A stretch of DNA of 64,000 nucleotides from an uncultured Flavobacteriales bacterium (GTDB taxonomy: Bacteria > Bacteroidota > Bacteroidia > Flavobacteriales_D > Parvicellaceae), in NCBI GenBank assembly GCA_938075455.1, contig CALJHN010000009.1, positions 1 to 64,000 on the forward strand, written 5' to 3'. This document shows, piece by piece, positions 1-8,742 of the stretch (its first letter is position 1; every line of letters begins with the position of its first letter). The translations under genes and the position numbers were made by a program. The notes beneath the pieces were generated by a model, which had not been told where the DNA came from, made no database searches, and saw nothing but the letters and a program-made list of their open reading frames with translations.

Positions 1-570
1 ATTTAAGTCGTATTCTTTGTTAGAGAATTGGCCTTTCAACTTTGAATCTGAAATAGTAAAATCATATTCTTGACTTAAGGGAATATTTTGGTAATTTATT
101 AAGAAATTATTAAGAGTAAGTTGATCTAAAGAAAACTTAAAATTTTTATTTTCATCTTTATCGTTAGGGGCAAATACATTGAAATTTTCTTCACCATTTG
201 CACTTATTTTGCCCGCAAAACTCCCATTTTTCAATACTAATTTTCTAACTATATATTTTTCATTAATTAAATCATAAGCATCAAAATTTAGAAAAGCACT
301 CTTTGCAAAGAGTAAAGTATCATTATTAGCAAAAGGATCTTTTATTAATAGGCTGGAGAATTGCAAAGAGATTGCTGGAAAATAATTGAAAGCACTTAAT
401 TCTATATCTTGAATAATCATTGGGGAGATAAGCTGATTATTTATCTGTTTTAATGCAATTTCTTTAATCTCTTTGTCGTATAATTTTACTACAGAAAATA
501 AAACTCCAAATAACAATAGAATTATTATTGCTAATATTGAAACGATATACTTAATTATACGAATAACCAT
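1..570 (-). CDS. AsmA-like membrane-anchored protein, N-terminal part (cut by window edge)
   Basis: The frame is open from an ATG at 570 down to base 1, giving 190 codons with no stop, so the C-terminus lies outside the window. The protein begins with a short basic stretch and one hydrophobic segment (about residues 4-28). A beta-rich sequence follows, describing a substrate-like chain ('IIQDIELSAFNYFPAISLQF' at about 51-70). This layout matches the AsmA/TamB-like N-terminal family, whose members are anchored in the inner membrane and are thought to help lipid or outer-membrane-protein transport across the periplasm. It sits 21 bp upstream of the M23 peptidase gene's stop, reading the same way. 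The family call rests on general architecture only. Confidence 0.55.
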   Translation of the reverse strand, partial: MVIRIIKYIVSILAIIILLLFGVLFSVVKLYDKEIKEIALKQINNQLISPMIIQDIELSAFNYFPAISLQFSSLLIKDPFANNDTLLFAKSAFLNFDAYDLINEKYIVRKLVLKNGSFAGKISANGEENFNVFAPNDKDENKNFKFSLDQLTLNNFLINYQNIPLSQEYDFTISDSKLKGQFSNKEYDLN

Positions 571-591
571 ATAAATTGAAAAGTTATTGAC

Positions 592-1851
592 TTATTCCAA
601 GCTTATACTGTCTAGAGTTGCTTTTATATCTGCTATATCTAGAAAGTATTTAGCCTTTAAATTTTCAGCAATAGGGTCCTTACTTGGCACATTTAGTTTT
701 AGTGGGTTTTTAGCTTTGCCATTTATATACACACGGTAATCTAAGTGTGGACCTGTACTTAAACCCGTACTTCCTACTTCTCCAATTTTCTCTCCCTGTT
801 CAACATATTTACCCACCTTAATTCCTTTTTCAAAACTTAATAAATGTAAGTATTTAGTAACCACGTTTCCGAAAGAATGTTTTATTTTAATCATATTTCC
901 AGCACCACCAGATCTGCCAGCGAATATTATTTTTCCATCTCCTGTTGAGACCACATCTGTTCCTGATGGAGCTGCATAATCAACCCCATAGTGAGGTCTG
1001 TAGATCTTTTTAATTGGATGTAATCTTCTATTAGAAAATTTGGAGGAAATTCTTACATACTCTAAAGGTGCTGAGAGTAATGCCCTTTGCATACTTTCTC
1101 CAAATTCTGTGAAATAACTTTCTACTTTTTTAGATTTTGACAAATATCTAAATGCATAAAAGTCTCTTCCTTTGTGATTAAATAAAATGGCTTTAATATT
1201 TCCAACACCAATAAATTTATTCTCTACATATTTAGATTCAAAAATTATTTTATAATTGTCTCCTAACTGAATATCAAAAAAATCAATTGTCCAAGCGTAC
1301 AAACTAGCAACTTTGGAGACCAATGCAGGACTTAATTTATTGTCGATAAAACTTTGCCATAGACTAGAAGATATTTTTCCAGATGCTTTTTGAATTCTTA
1401 TATCAACAGGGCTTTTTATAACGGTTATGTTCAATGAATCTAAAAAACTCATGATTACCTTTTCAGTAAGTGAATGCTGGTAAATTAAATTAGAAAATTT
1501 ATTGCTATCGGAATTGAAGATGGTGTAGTATTTATCTCCTGGATATATTCTTCTTATATCATAAATTTCTTTAAAGTCATTTCCTAAACTATAAATCTTA
1601 TCGTAGGGAATATTTAAACTTTGTAATATCTCGCTAAAACTCTCTCCGTTTTTTACGGAACTACTATCAATTTTAAAATTTTCAAGGCTGAAACCTTGTA
1701 TTTTTTTAAATATTTTAACTTCTTCATTTTGCTTAATAGACTCCTGACTTGATTCTTGGATATTTGTATGGGCAGAATTACAAGTTGAGAATAAAAATAC
1801 GATTGCAATAAATATGGAAGTTGAAATGAAAATATTGAGTCTGAATAACAT
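592..1851 (-). CDS. M23 family peptidase-like lipoprotein
   Basis: The 419-residue protein has an N-terminal hydrophobic segment ending in a lipobox-like LFSTC (Cys24), so it is probably a lipoprotein. The C-terminal third is an M23/LytM domain (about 275-385) with HYGVD (His287, Asp291), the KYLHL strand (His336) and GPHLDYRV (His369). M23 enzymes cleave peptidoglycan cross-bridges with a zinc held by the H, D and the second H of HxH. Here that second His is Asp371. I believe this HLD form is common among Bacteroidota homologues, so it may still bind metal or may have become a regulatory factor. The middle region resembles the OapA/LysM-like spacer of envelope M23 proteins. It is followed downstream by the AsmA-like gene. 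Confidence 0.8.
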   Translation of the reverse strand: MLFRLNIFISTSIFIAIVFLFSTCNSAHTNIQESSQESIKQNEEVKIFKKIQGFSLENFKIDSSSVKNGESFSEILQSLNIPYDKIYSLGNDFKEIYDIRRIYPGDKYYTIFNSDSNKFSNLIYQHSLTEKVIMSFLDSLNITVIKSPVDIRIQKASGKISSSLWQSFIDNKLSPALVSKVASLYAWTIDFFDIQLGDNYKIIFESKYVENKFIGVGNIKAILFNHKGRDFYAFRYLSKSKKVESYFTEFGESMQRALLSAPLEYVRISSKFSNRRLHPIKKIYRPHYGVDYAAPSGTDVVSTGDGKIIFAGRSGGAGNMIKIKHSFGNVVTKYLHLLSFEKGIKVGKYVEQGEKIGEVGSTGLSTGPHLDYRVYINGKAKNPLKLNVPSKDPIAENLKAKYFLDIADIKATLDSISLE

Positions 1852-1933
1852 ATTGATTACAATTATAACTCAACAGAGTAATTAAAGACTAGAATTCAAG
1901 ACAAATTATAAACATTAAAATGTGTTTTATAGT

Positions 1934-2722
1934 TCAATAAAAATTGCTCCGATGGATTAACTTTATATGCTCTTTTTCTCTGTTTTTTTTAAAAAAAACT
2001 ATGCCTAATGAAAATAAATCTAGACTAAGCATTACTTTATCAAAATTGCAAATTTCTTCCCAAGCTTGTTTCATATCACTAGACCAATAAATATCGTCAA
2101 AAATGAAAATTGAATGTTCGTTGGTGTAATCTACTAGCCAATAAAAATATCTTAACGTAGCTTCTTTAGAATGGTTGCCGTCAAAAAAAATCAAATCATA
2201 TTTATTTTTTAAAAGTTGTGGGATTATTTGATCAAAAGGCTGGTTTAAAAGCGCTACATTCTTAAGCTTTAAAGTTTTGAAGTTTTTTTGAGCAAGGCTG
2301 TAGACTTTAGGATCTCCTTCAATAGTAGTAACTTTACCCTCTTTATTGGCATTTGATAGATAAGCAGTTGTAAGTCCTAAAGAGGTGCCTATTTCTAGAA
2401 TATTTTTTTTTTGAAAAAAACTTACCATCCTAAATAGTATTTGTGCTTTTTCAGGTCTTGACTGAACTTTTTTAGTTAAAATATTAATAGTGCTAGTAGT
2501 AGACTTTATAGATTTTGATCCTACACCTAAATCTTTTAATTCAATTGGTTCTGTTTGTTTTAAAAGCAAACTTCTAACATGTTCTATTCCAACAAAAGAG
2601 TAATACTTAATTGAATTATCCAATATGTTTTCTATCAAATCATGAACCAATGGAGAATGGATATTGTATTTATTGGTTCCCTGAAATAAAAACTTTAAAT
2701 AAAAGCTGATTTTTTTAACCAT
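1934..2722 (-). CDS. Class I SAM-dependent methyltransferase (O-methyltransferase-like)
   Basis: About 262 residues. The Rossmann-type SAM site is visible as LEIGTSLGLTT (about 109-119), followed by TTIEGD (motif II acid) and YDLIFFDGNHS, which resembles the FvDadH motif of caffeoyl-CoA-type O-methyltransferases. The N-terminal signature YNIHSPLVHDL is typical of the version found in Bacteroidota. The substrate is unknown. The open frame extends to 2767, but the internal ATG at 2722 gives a more natural N-terminus and leaves room for the divergent tatC start at 2794. It is divergent from the tatC-lptB-tsaB run and so is transcribed separately. Confidence 0.72.
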   Translation of the reverse strand: MVKKISFYLKFLFQGTNKYNIHSPLVHDLIENILDNSIKYYSFVGIEHVRSLLLKQTEPIELKDLGVGSKSIKSTTSTINILTKKVQSRPEKAQILFRMVSFFQKKNILEIGTSLGLTTAYLSNANKEGKVTTIEGDPKVYSLAQKNFKTLKLKNVALLNQPFDQIIPQLLKNKYDLIFFDGNHSKEATLRYFYWLVDYTNEHSIFIFDDIYWSSDMKQAWEEICNFDKVMLSLDLFSLGIVFFKKNREKEHIKLIHRSNFY

Positions 2723-2793
2723 ATACAAATTTAAGGCTTTAGTTGGTGCTAATAAAAATTTTATCAAAGATATTATCTATTAGATTTGTAGTT

Positions 2794-3633
2794 ATGAAAA
2801 GTGAAAATGAAAAAAAAGAGCTTTCTTTTTTAGGACACTTAGAAGAATTAAGATGGAGGCTTGTAAGGTCAAGCGTTGTTATAATTTTAGCTGCAATAGT
2901 ACTATTTTATTTTACAGACCCTATTGTACAGCAGTTTTACATAAACATGTCCAAAACTTCTTTTCCTACTTATCAGTTTTTTTGTCTTCTTTCAGGAAAA
3001 TTAAATATAAGTGATGCACTTTGTGCAGAAGACATTCCTATTCAAATTCAATCTATTGAAATGACCAAGCAATTTTCAACAAATATGTATTTTGCATTAA
3101 TTGGGGGATTAATTATTTCTTTCCCATTTACATTTTACCAAATATGGTCGTTTGTTAAGCCCGGATTAAATACAAAAGAACTCAAAGCAACTAGGTGGAT
3201 TGTTTTTAACGCTAGCTTGTTGTTTTTTATGGGTATTTTATTTGGCTACTTTTTAATTAGTCCTCTGTGCGTTCAATTCTTCGGAGGTTATAAATTAACG
3301 GATCAAATTCAAAATAACTTTACAATTAGCTCATACATGTCAATGATAACAACTTCTACTTTTTTATCTGGCTTGTTTTTTGAACTTCCTATTGTTATGT
3401 ATATTCTATCAAAAATTGGAATTTTAGGTCCGGATGTTTTAAAAAAATATCGAAAACATTCTTTAGTGGCTATTCTAATATTATCTGCTTTAATTACTCC
3501 GCCAGATGTTGTTAGTCAACTTTTAGTCTCTTTTCCTGTTTATGGTTTATACGAATTAGGAATTATTATCGTTAAAAGAGTGGAAAAGAAAAGATTAAAA
3601 AATCTTGAAAACGAAAAATACAATACTAAATAA
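2794..3633 (+). CDS. tatC: Sec-independent protein translocase TatC
   Basis: The core membrane receptor of the twin-arginine translocase, which exports folded proteins. The N-terminus holds the conserved cytoplasmic motif [10 protein letters not shown], used in signal-peptide recognition. Several hydrophobic segments follow, with the typical [16 protein letters not shown] stretch and a conserved TPPD near the C-terminus. The loop after the first membrane helix is long, as usual in Bacteroidota. The open frame reaches back to 2743, but the ATG at 2794 starts directly before the conserved [12 protein letters not shown] segment and avoids overlap with the divergent methyltransferase. Its TAA overlaps the lptB ATG by one base. 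No tatA/tatB lies nearby, so that partner must be elsewhere. Confidence 0.95.
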   Translation: MKSENEKKELSFLGHLEELRWRLVRSSVVIILAAIVLFYFTDPIVQQFYINMSKTSFPTYQFFCLLSGKLNISDALCAEDIPIQIQSIEMTKQFSTNMYFALIGGLIISFPFTFYQIWSFVKPGLNTKELKATRWIVFNASLLFFMGILFGYFLISPLCVQFFGGYKLTDQIQNNFTISSYMSMITTSTFLSGLFFELPIVMYILSKIGILGPDVLKKYRKHSLVAILILSALITPPDVVSQLLVSFPVYGLYELGIIIVKRVEKKRLKNLENEKYNTK

Positions 3634-4373
3634 TGGAACTTAAATCTATAAATATTAATAAGTCATACAAGGGAATTGAGGTTGTTAAAGGAGTTTCTGT
3701 AAGCTTAAAAAAAGGCGAAATAGTAGGGCTACTAGGGCCAAATGGAGCTGGAAAAACTACAACTTTTGATATGATAGTTGGCTTAATAAGTCCAGAACAT
3801 GGAGATGTTTTTTTAAACGAATCAAAAATTACAAAATTACCCATGTATAAGAGATCTAAAATGGGGATTGGATATCTTCCTCAGGAAGTTTCTGTTTTTA
3901 GAAAATTATCAGTTGAAGACAATATTAAAGCAATTTTAGAAATGTCTAGATTAGACAAACAAAAACAAAGAGAAAAACTGGAAGGACTAATCTCTGAATT
4001 TGGATTAAATCATGTAAGAAAAAATTTAGGAAGAAACCTTTCTGGTGGAGAAAAAAGAAGAACAGAAATTGCAAGATGTTTAGCTAATGAACCTGATTTT
4101 ATATTGTTAGATGAACCCTTTGCAGGAGTTGATCCAATTGCAGTTGAGGATATACAAAAAATAGTTTTAAAACTTAAGAAAAAAAATATTGGTATTTTAA
4201 TTACTGATCACAATGTTCAAGAAACATTGTCTATTGTGGATAGAGCATACTTACTTTTTGAAGGGAAAATTCTTAAAGCTGGAACAGCAGAAGACCTTGC
4301 TAAAGATGATCAAGTAAGAAAAGTTTATTTGGGTCAAAAATTTGAATTAAAAAAGAAAACAATTGATTTTTGA
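3633..4373 (+). CDS. lptB: LPS export ABC transporter ATP-binding protein LptB
   Basis: A cytoplasmic ATPase of the LptBFG complex, which extracts lipopolysaccharide from the inner membrane. The 246 residues show Walker [11 protein letters not shown], the Q-loop GYLPQE, ABC signature LSGGEKRR, Walker B FILLDEPF and the H-loop ITDHNVQET. The LptB-specific [13 protein letters not shown] follows Walker B. Length matches the family (about 240). It is translationally coupled to tatC (TAATG overlap), and the next gene starts with no gap at all. The permease partners LptF/G are not in the window. Confidence 0.95.
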   Translation: MELKSININKSYKGIEVVKGVSVSLKKGEIVGLLGPNGAGKTTTFDMIVGLISPEHGDVFLNESKITKLPMYKRSKMGIGYLPQEVSVFRKLSVEDNIKAILEMSRLDKQKQREKLEGLISEFGLNHVRKNLGRNLSGGEKRRTEIARCLANEPDFILLDEPFAGVDPIAVEDIQKIVLKLKKKNIGILITDHNVQETLSIVDRAYLLFEGKILKAGTAEDLAKDDQVRKVYLGQKFELKKKTIDF

Positions 4374-5045
4374 ATGGGGTTAATTCTAAATATTGAAACA
4401 TCCACCAAAACTTGTTCTGTAAACCTATCTAAAAATGGTAAATCACTAGGTATTAATGAAATTACGAGTGAAAAATATGTTCATGGCGAGAAACTTCATT
4501 TATTAATTAATGATCTTTTTACATCTTTAAATTTTTCTTTGAAAAAGCTGGATGCAGTTGCTGTAAGTGCTGGCCCTGGATCTTTTACTGGTCTTAGGAT
4601 TGGTGTTTCAACAGCAAAAGGATTGGCTTTTGGGCTTAATATCCCTCTAATAAGTATGAACTCTCTTGAAATAATGATAAATTGCTATAAAGGCATTTCT
4701 AATAACAGAAAAGCATTATTTTTTCCTATGATAGATGCTAGAAGAAAAGAAGTTTATACAGCTGGATATAATTCTCAAAAAAAACAAATAACAGAAATTT
4801 ATTGCCCGGAGATTAATTCCTCATTTTTAAAAAATCATGAAAATTACCAAGAACTTTATTTTTTAGGAAATGGAGCATTAAAGTTCGAAGGCGAATTTAA
4901 TTCTAAAATTGTAAAAATTGATGGATTAGTACCAAACTCGTCGAGTGGTATGTCGTATAATACATTTGAAAAGTTCAAGAAAAAGGAGTTTGAAAGTATA
5001 CCTTATTTTAATCCTTACTACTATAAAGATTTTATTGTAGGTTAA
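4374..5045 (+). CDS. tsaB: tRNA threonylcarbamoyladenosine biosynthesis protein TsaB
   Basis: TsaB is the regulatory, non-catalytic partner of TsaD in making t6A at position 37 of ANN-decoding tRNAs. The 223 residues begin with the ASKHA-fold start ILNIETSTKTCSVNL and contain the family signature SAGPGSFTGLRIGVSTAKGLA (about 64-84). The length is normal. The ATG directly abuts the lptB TGA, so the gene is cotranscribed with tatC and lptB. A 72-bp gap then separates it from the SiaC-type gene. Confidence 0.93.
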   Translation: MGLILNIETSTKTCSVNLSKNGKSLGINEITSEKYVHGEKLHLLINDLFTSLNFSLKKLDAVAVSAGPGSFTGLRIGVSTAKGLAFGLNIPLISMNSLEIMINCYKGISNNRKALFFPMIDARRKEVYTAGYNSQKKQITEIYCPEINSSFLKNHENYQELYFLGNGALKFEGEFNSKIVKIDGLVPNSSSGMSYNTFEKFKKKEFESIPYFNPYYYKDFIVG

Positions 5046-5117
5046 AAAAAGTTGCAAAATTTCCTCATAGAATTAAAATTATATAGATATTAGCTGACAA
5101 TTAATAATTGAACTAGT

Positions 5118-5510
5118 TTGTACTATATAGAAGCTTCCAAAGAAACTCCACTAGTATCTTTAAACTTAGCAAAAGGAGTTTTCCTAATAGATGGTGATTG
5201 TATTTCTGAAAGTCCCGATGATTTTTTCAATAATATTTCAAATTGTATTGAAGATTATTCTAATAACCCATGTGAAAACACCATATTAACTATAAATCTA
5301 GGAGGAATCAATATTTCATCTTCTAAATTCTTACTTAATATCATATACCAATTGGAAAATATATATAAATCTGGTTTCCAAGTTAAAATAAGATGGGTAT
5401 ATAAAAATGGGGAAGATGGAAATTATGAGCTCGGAAAGGATTACTCGGAAATGGCTTCAATTCCATTCGATTTTATTGAAACGGTTGAGAACTTTGTTTC
5501 CAATATATAA
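5118..5510 (+). CDS. SiaC-type regulatory phosphoprotein (DUF1987 family)
   Basis: The 130-residue protein opens with YIEASKETPLVSL and has the DUF1987 layout: a short beta start, DGDCISESPDDFF, then NLGGINISSSKFLLNI. In Pseudomonas, SiaC is phosphorylated by kinase SiaB and dephosphorylated by the PP2C phosphatase SiaA, linking surface sensing to c-di-GMP. From memory the phospho-Thr lies in an N-T-S-S motif. Here the aligned residues are N65-I-S-S-S, so a neighbouring Ser would have to take its place. The only in-frame start is TTG at 5118, because a TGA lies three codons upstream. No SiaB-like kinase lies beside it, but a HAMP/SpoIIE phosphatase of SiaA type is encoded at 40380-42176. Confidence 0.8.
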   Translation: MYYIEASKETPLVSLNLAKGVFLIDGDCISESPDDFFNNISNCIEDYSNNPCENTILTINLGGINISSSKFLLNIIYQLENIYKSGFQVKIRWVYKNGEDGNYELGKDYSEMASIPFDFIETVENFVSNI

Positions 5511-5536
5511 GCTTACTTTAAATTAAATTCTTTGTT

Positions 5537-6145
5537 ATGACTAAATCTACGCACCAAATACTCTACGTAATTTTATTTTTATTATTAGCAGTTTTGTATT
5601 TACTTCATTTTTCTAATTCAAATAATGCTGAAAATATAACAGCTGTTGAAAAACAGGAGACTATCCAACCACTAAATGAAGCAACTCTAAATATAGCATT
5701 TGTAAATAGCGACACAGTTTCCAAATACTATGAATTTGCAAAAAAAATTCAAAAATCCTTAACTTCAAAAAGATCAGAAGCAGAAGGTCAAATTAAAAGC
5801 AAATACTTCGCTTATGAAAGTCTAGTTCAAGAATTTGAAAAAGCTTCACCAATTATGGGAGATAGAGAAAGGATGGAAAAGGCTCAAAAAATAAGACTAC
5901 TAGAACAAGAAATAATGCAAGTTGAACAGCAGCTTTCAGATCAAGTTTCTAGACAAGAACTAGAACTGACACAAAGCTATATTGAAAAAACTAATGACTA
6001 TATGCAAGAAATCGGTAAAACTCTTGGTTACGATTATGTAATGAGTTACAGAATTGGTGGTGCAATGCTTTACGCCAATGAACGACACGATATCACTACT
6101 GAAATAATTAAACTGCTAAACGAACGTTACGAATCTTCTAAATAA
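5537..6145 (+). CDS. OmpH/Skp family periplasmic chaperone-like protein
   Basis: The 202 residues start with one hydrophobic segment (about 9-26), which is a signal anchor or signal peptide. A low-complexity linker and a long, highly charged alpha-helical region follow (about 60-165), with the Skp-type IAFVNSDTVSKYY start and a coiled coil rich in Lys, Glu and Gln. Skp/OmpH trimers hold unfolded outer-membrane proteins in the periplasm. The C-terminal strand YDYVMSYRIGGAMLYAN also fits the family. It is preceded by the SiaC-type gene (26 bp) and followed by a TonB-like gene. Confidence 0.85.
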   Translation: MTKSTHQILYVILFLLLAVLYLLHFSNSNNAENITAVEKQETIQPLNEATLNIAFVNSDTVSKYYEFAKKIQKSLTSKRSEAEGQIKSKYFAYESLVQEFEKASPIMGDRERMEKAQKIRLLEQEIMQVEQQLSDQVSRQELELTQSYIEKTNDYMQEIGKTLGYDYVMSYRIGGAMLYANERHDITTEIIKLLNERYESSK

Positions 6146-6189
6146 GAAACGTTTTATTATTTTCTTCGTATATTTTGTTAAACTTCGTT

Positions 6190-6909
6190 ATGAACTTTTT
6201 AGTTCTTTTAGAAAAACATCAAAATGCAATCCTTGGAACATTAATAGTTCACATACTCATTTTTGTTTGGCTAAATATTCAAAATGTCTCTTTTTATGTA
6301 ATCCTACCGAAGGAAAAAGTTTTGGCTACTCTAGATTTTACAATCCAAGAAAATAATTTAATCGCAAAAGATAGCAAGGAAAATTTTTCTAATAATGAAG
6401 TTGTAGTTACCAATGCTGCATCTAATTATAATCAGGAAAAAGACATGATTATTCTTCAGAAAAAAGCACTAGCAGACAAGGTAATAGAGGATGTTAAAGA
6501 ATTTGAAAAGAAACAATTTAACGAATTTGGAAAAGACAATCCGATAATTAACAATTCTCATCAAGAAAAGGATCAAATAAAAGATAATTTAGATAGTATA
6601 GCTGAAAATAAGTCCATAAAAAAGACTTCCAACGCTACAGCAAAATATTTTTGTGAGAATAGAAATATGGTTTTACAAAAAATCCCATCTTACCTTTGTA
6701 ACCAAATAGGAACAGTTAGACTGACTATTAAAGTTAATCCTAAGGGGGAAGTAACAGACTGCAGAGTAGATAATTCAAAAACTAATACTTCCGATCAGTG
6801 CTTACTAAAAAATGCTGTAAATTATGCTAAGAATTGGAAATTTAACCAAGATTTCTCAAGCTCTCAGAGACAAGAAGGTTGGATAGAATTTATTTATATA
6901 TCTCAATAA
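6190..6909 (+). CDS. TonB-like energy-transducer family protein
   Basis: About 239 residues. One membrane segment near the N-terminus (GTLIVHILIFVWL, about residues 14-28) is followed by a long charged periplasmic spacer. The C-terminal domain reads IGTVRLTIKVNPKGEVTDCRV, with a late KNWKFN, as in TonB C-terminal domains. TonB proteins transmit the proton-motive force to outer-membrane receptors, and one such receptor starts 1.8 kb downstream. The open frame begins at a TTG (6175), but the ATG at 6190 is preferred. The spacer lacks the classic proline-rich repeats, so it may be a TonB paralogue with another job. Confidence 0.72.
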   Translation: MNFLVLLEKHQNAILGTLIVHILIFVWLNIQNVSFYVILPKEKVLATLDFTIQENNLIAKDSKENFSNNEVVVTNAASNYNQEKDMIILQKKALADKVIEDVKEFEKKQFNEFGKDNPIINNSHQEKDQIKDNLDSIAENKSIKKTSNATAKYFCENRNMVLQKIPSYLCNQIGTVRLTIKVNPKGEVTDCRVDNSKTNTSDQCLLKNAVNYAKNWKFNQDFSSSQRQEGWIEFIYISQ

Positions 6910-6915
6910 AAAAAC

Positions 6916-8685
6916 ATGCGATTTATTTCATTTGTCTTCCTTATTCAAACACTTTCTATTTCTTTATATTATAGTCAAAATAATAGTTTGTTAAAAAATG
7001 AAACAATAACAACCTATTGGGGAAATAATGAAAAGCAAGTAAGAAGTATTGGGTCTTATCAAGTAAGCGGATACTCAAATATTGGAGCTAAAACTGGTAA
7101 ATGGGTTCACTTTTACAAAAATGGAAATCTTCAAGAAGAAAGTAATTATTTTCTTGGGCAATTAAACGGAGAATACAAATCCTATTATCTCAATGGGAAA
7201 CTAAAATTTAGGACCTTTTACACTATTGGAAAAATTGATTCAATTTTTGAAGCCTTTTACCAAGATGGAACTTTGGCTGAAAAAGGAGAATATAATATTC
7301 TCCCTAAAATAAATAGAAAAGACACAATAGTTTTGAACTATTGGTTGAGTAGAAATGAAGAAATACGATCTTTCAAAAGTAATTTTTGGGAATATTATTA
7401 TGAAAATGGTAATCTTATGGAAAAATCTCACTTCATAGATGGTTCTGACACTACTGAATTTATAGATCAATTTTATGAATTAAATGGAGACACACTTATT
7501 ATGAATGGGAGAGGATACAGGAAAACGTATTACTCTTCTTCTAAATTAAAAACTATTGTAAAATATAATGATGGTCTAAAAAATGGAGTTTTTAAGGAAT
7601 ACAAACCTAATGGTCGTATTAGAAAAACAGGAACTTATCTCAATGGCAAAAAGTCTGGAATATGGAAAGAATTATACCTCACAACAGATTCAGTTTACCA
7701 AGAATTGGAATATAAAAAAGGACAGAAAAATGGGTTATTTATAGAGTATTATGTTAATGGAAGGATAAGTATGGAAGGTAATTATTTAAATGGGTTAAAA
7801 AATGGGGAATGGACCTATAAATTTATTAATGATACTTTAGATATGAAAGGGACTTTTAAAGATGACAAACAAAATGGGTTTTGGACTTTTTACTATCCAA
7901 AGGGAACAGAATATTACAGAGGAAATTTTATTAATGGTCAAAAAGAAGGTAAATGGGATTTTTTCTACAATACAGGTAAAATATGGAAGAAAGGGGAGTA
8001 TAAATACGATCAAAAAAATGGTTTCTGGTCTACAAAATTTGAAAATGGCACAACAGCGATGGAGGGAAATTACATAATGAATAAAGAGGATGGGTTATGG
8101 AAATCTTGGTATGATAATGGTCAGTTAAAAGATATTGGATCTTATAACTTAGGAATGATGGACAAGAATTGGGTGGGCTATTATAAAAGCGGTCAGAAAA
8201 AATATTCGGGAGAATATGAAGACGATTATAAAATTAATTCATGGACTTATTACTCCGAAAAAGGTAAAATTATTGAAACGAGAAATTACAAAGTTTTAAA
8301 TGTTAGAAGTATAGTTATTCCAGGGGAAGAAAGAATGATAAAAAAATCTGTTGCAGATGGTAAATGGATAAAATATAGTGAATATGACCAAAGTATAAAA
8401 AGTGAGGAAAATTATGTCGATGGAAATTTAAATGGGGAGTGTTCTTACTATTTTCCTGGAGGAATAATTCCTAATAGAATCATAAATTATAAAGATGGAT
8501 TATTAAATGGAAAATATCAAAATTTTTCTAGGAAAGGAGCTATTATTTCAGAACTAAATTACAAGAACAATCAAAAACATGGAGATGTTAAAGTATACAA
8601 CAAAAGCGGAAAATTAATATCTCATATTGTTTACAAAGATGGATTAAAAGTAAAAGATTTAATTAACAAGATTATTTTTAAATAA
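6916..8685 (+). CDS. Large secreted MORN/YwqK-repeat protein
   Basis: The 589-residue protein has a signal peptide (about 1-20) and then consists almost wholly of about 20 repeats of 20-24 residues. Each follows the pattern K-x-G-x-W-x-x-Y-Y-x-x-G-x-x-x-x-x-G-x-Y, for example KNGEWTYKF and KTGKWVHFYKNGNLQEES. These MORN-type repeats form an extended beta ladder and are usually thought to bind proteins or lipids. Databases often label short relatives 'YwqK family antitoxin', but nothing here suggests a toxin-antitoxin pair. It follows the TonB-like gene after 6 bp, so they are probably cotranscribed. The function is unknown. Confidence 0.8.
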   Translation: MRFISFVFLIQTLSISLYYSQNNSLLKNETITTYWGNNEKQVRSIGSYQVSGYSNIGAKTGKWVHFYKNGNLQEESNYFLGQLNGEYKSYYLNGKLKFRTFYTIGKIDSIFEAFYQDGTLAEKGEYNILPKINRKDTIVLNYWLSRNEEIRSFKSNFWEYYYENGNLMEKSHFIDGSDTTEFIDQFYELNGDTLIMNGRGYRKTYYSSSKLKTIVKYNDGLKNGVFKEYKPNGRIRKTGTYLNGKKSGIWKELYLTTDSVYQELEYKKGQKNGLFIEYYVNGRISMEGNYLNGLKNGEWTYKFINDTLDMKGTFKDDKQNGFWTFYYPKGTEYYRGNFINGQKEGKWDFFYNTGKIWKKGEYKYDQKNGFWSTKFENGTTAMEGNYIMNKEDGLWKSWYDNGQLKDIGSYNLGMMDKNWVGYYKSGQKKYSGEYEDDYKINSWTYYSEKGKIIETRNYKVLNVRSIVIPGEERMIKKSVADGKWIKYSEYDQSIKSEENYVDGNLNGECSYYFPGGIIPNRIINYKDGLLNGKYQNFSRKGAIISELNYKNNQKHGDVKVYNKSGKLISHIVYKDGLKVKDLINKIIFK

Positions 8686-8742
8686 AAGTCTCCCACTACG
8701 AAAAAATAATTAATTTGTATTTTAAACATTTACAATTAATTA

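Noticed and set aside
2743-2793. Longer N-terminus of TatC
   Set aside because: The extra residues precede the conserved TatC N-terminus and would overlap the divergent methyltransferase frame.
6916-8685. YwqK-type toxin-antitoxin system
   Set aside because: The YwqK label comes from MORN-type repeats. No toxin gene is adjacent, and the protein has a signal peptide and 589 residues.
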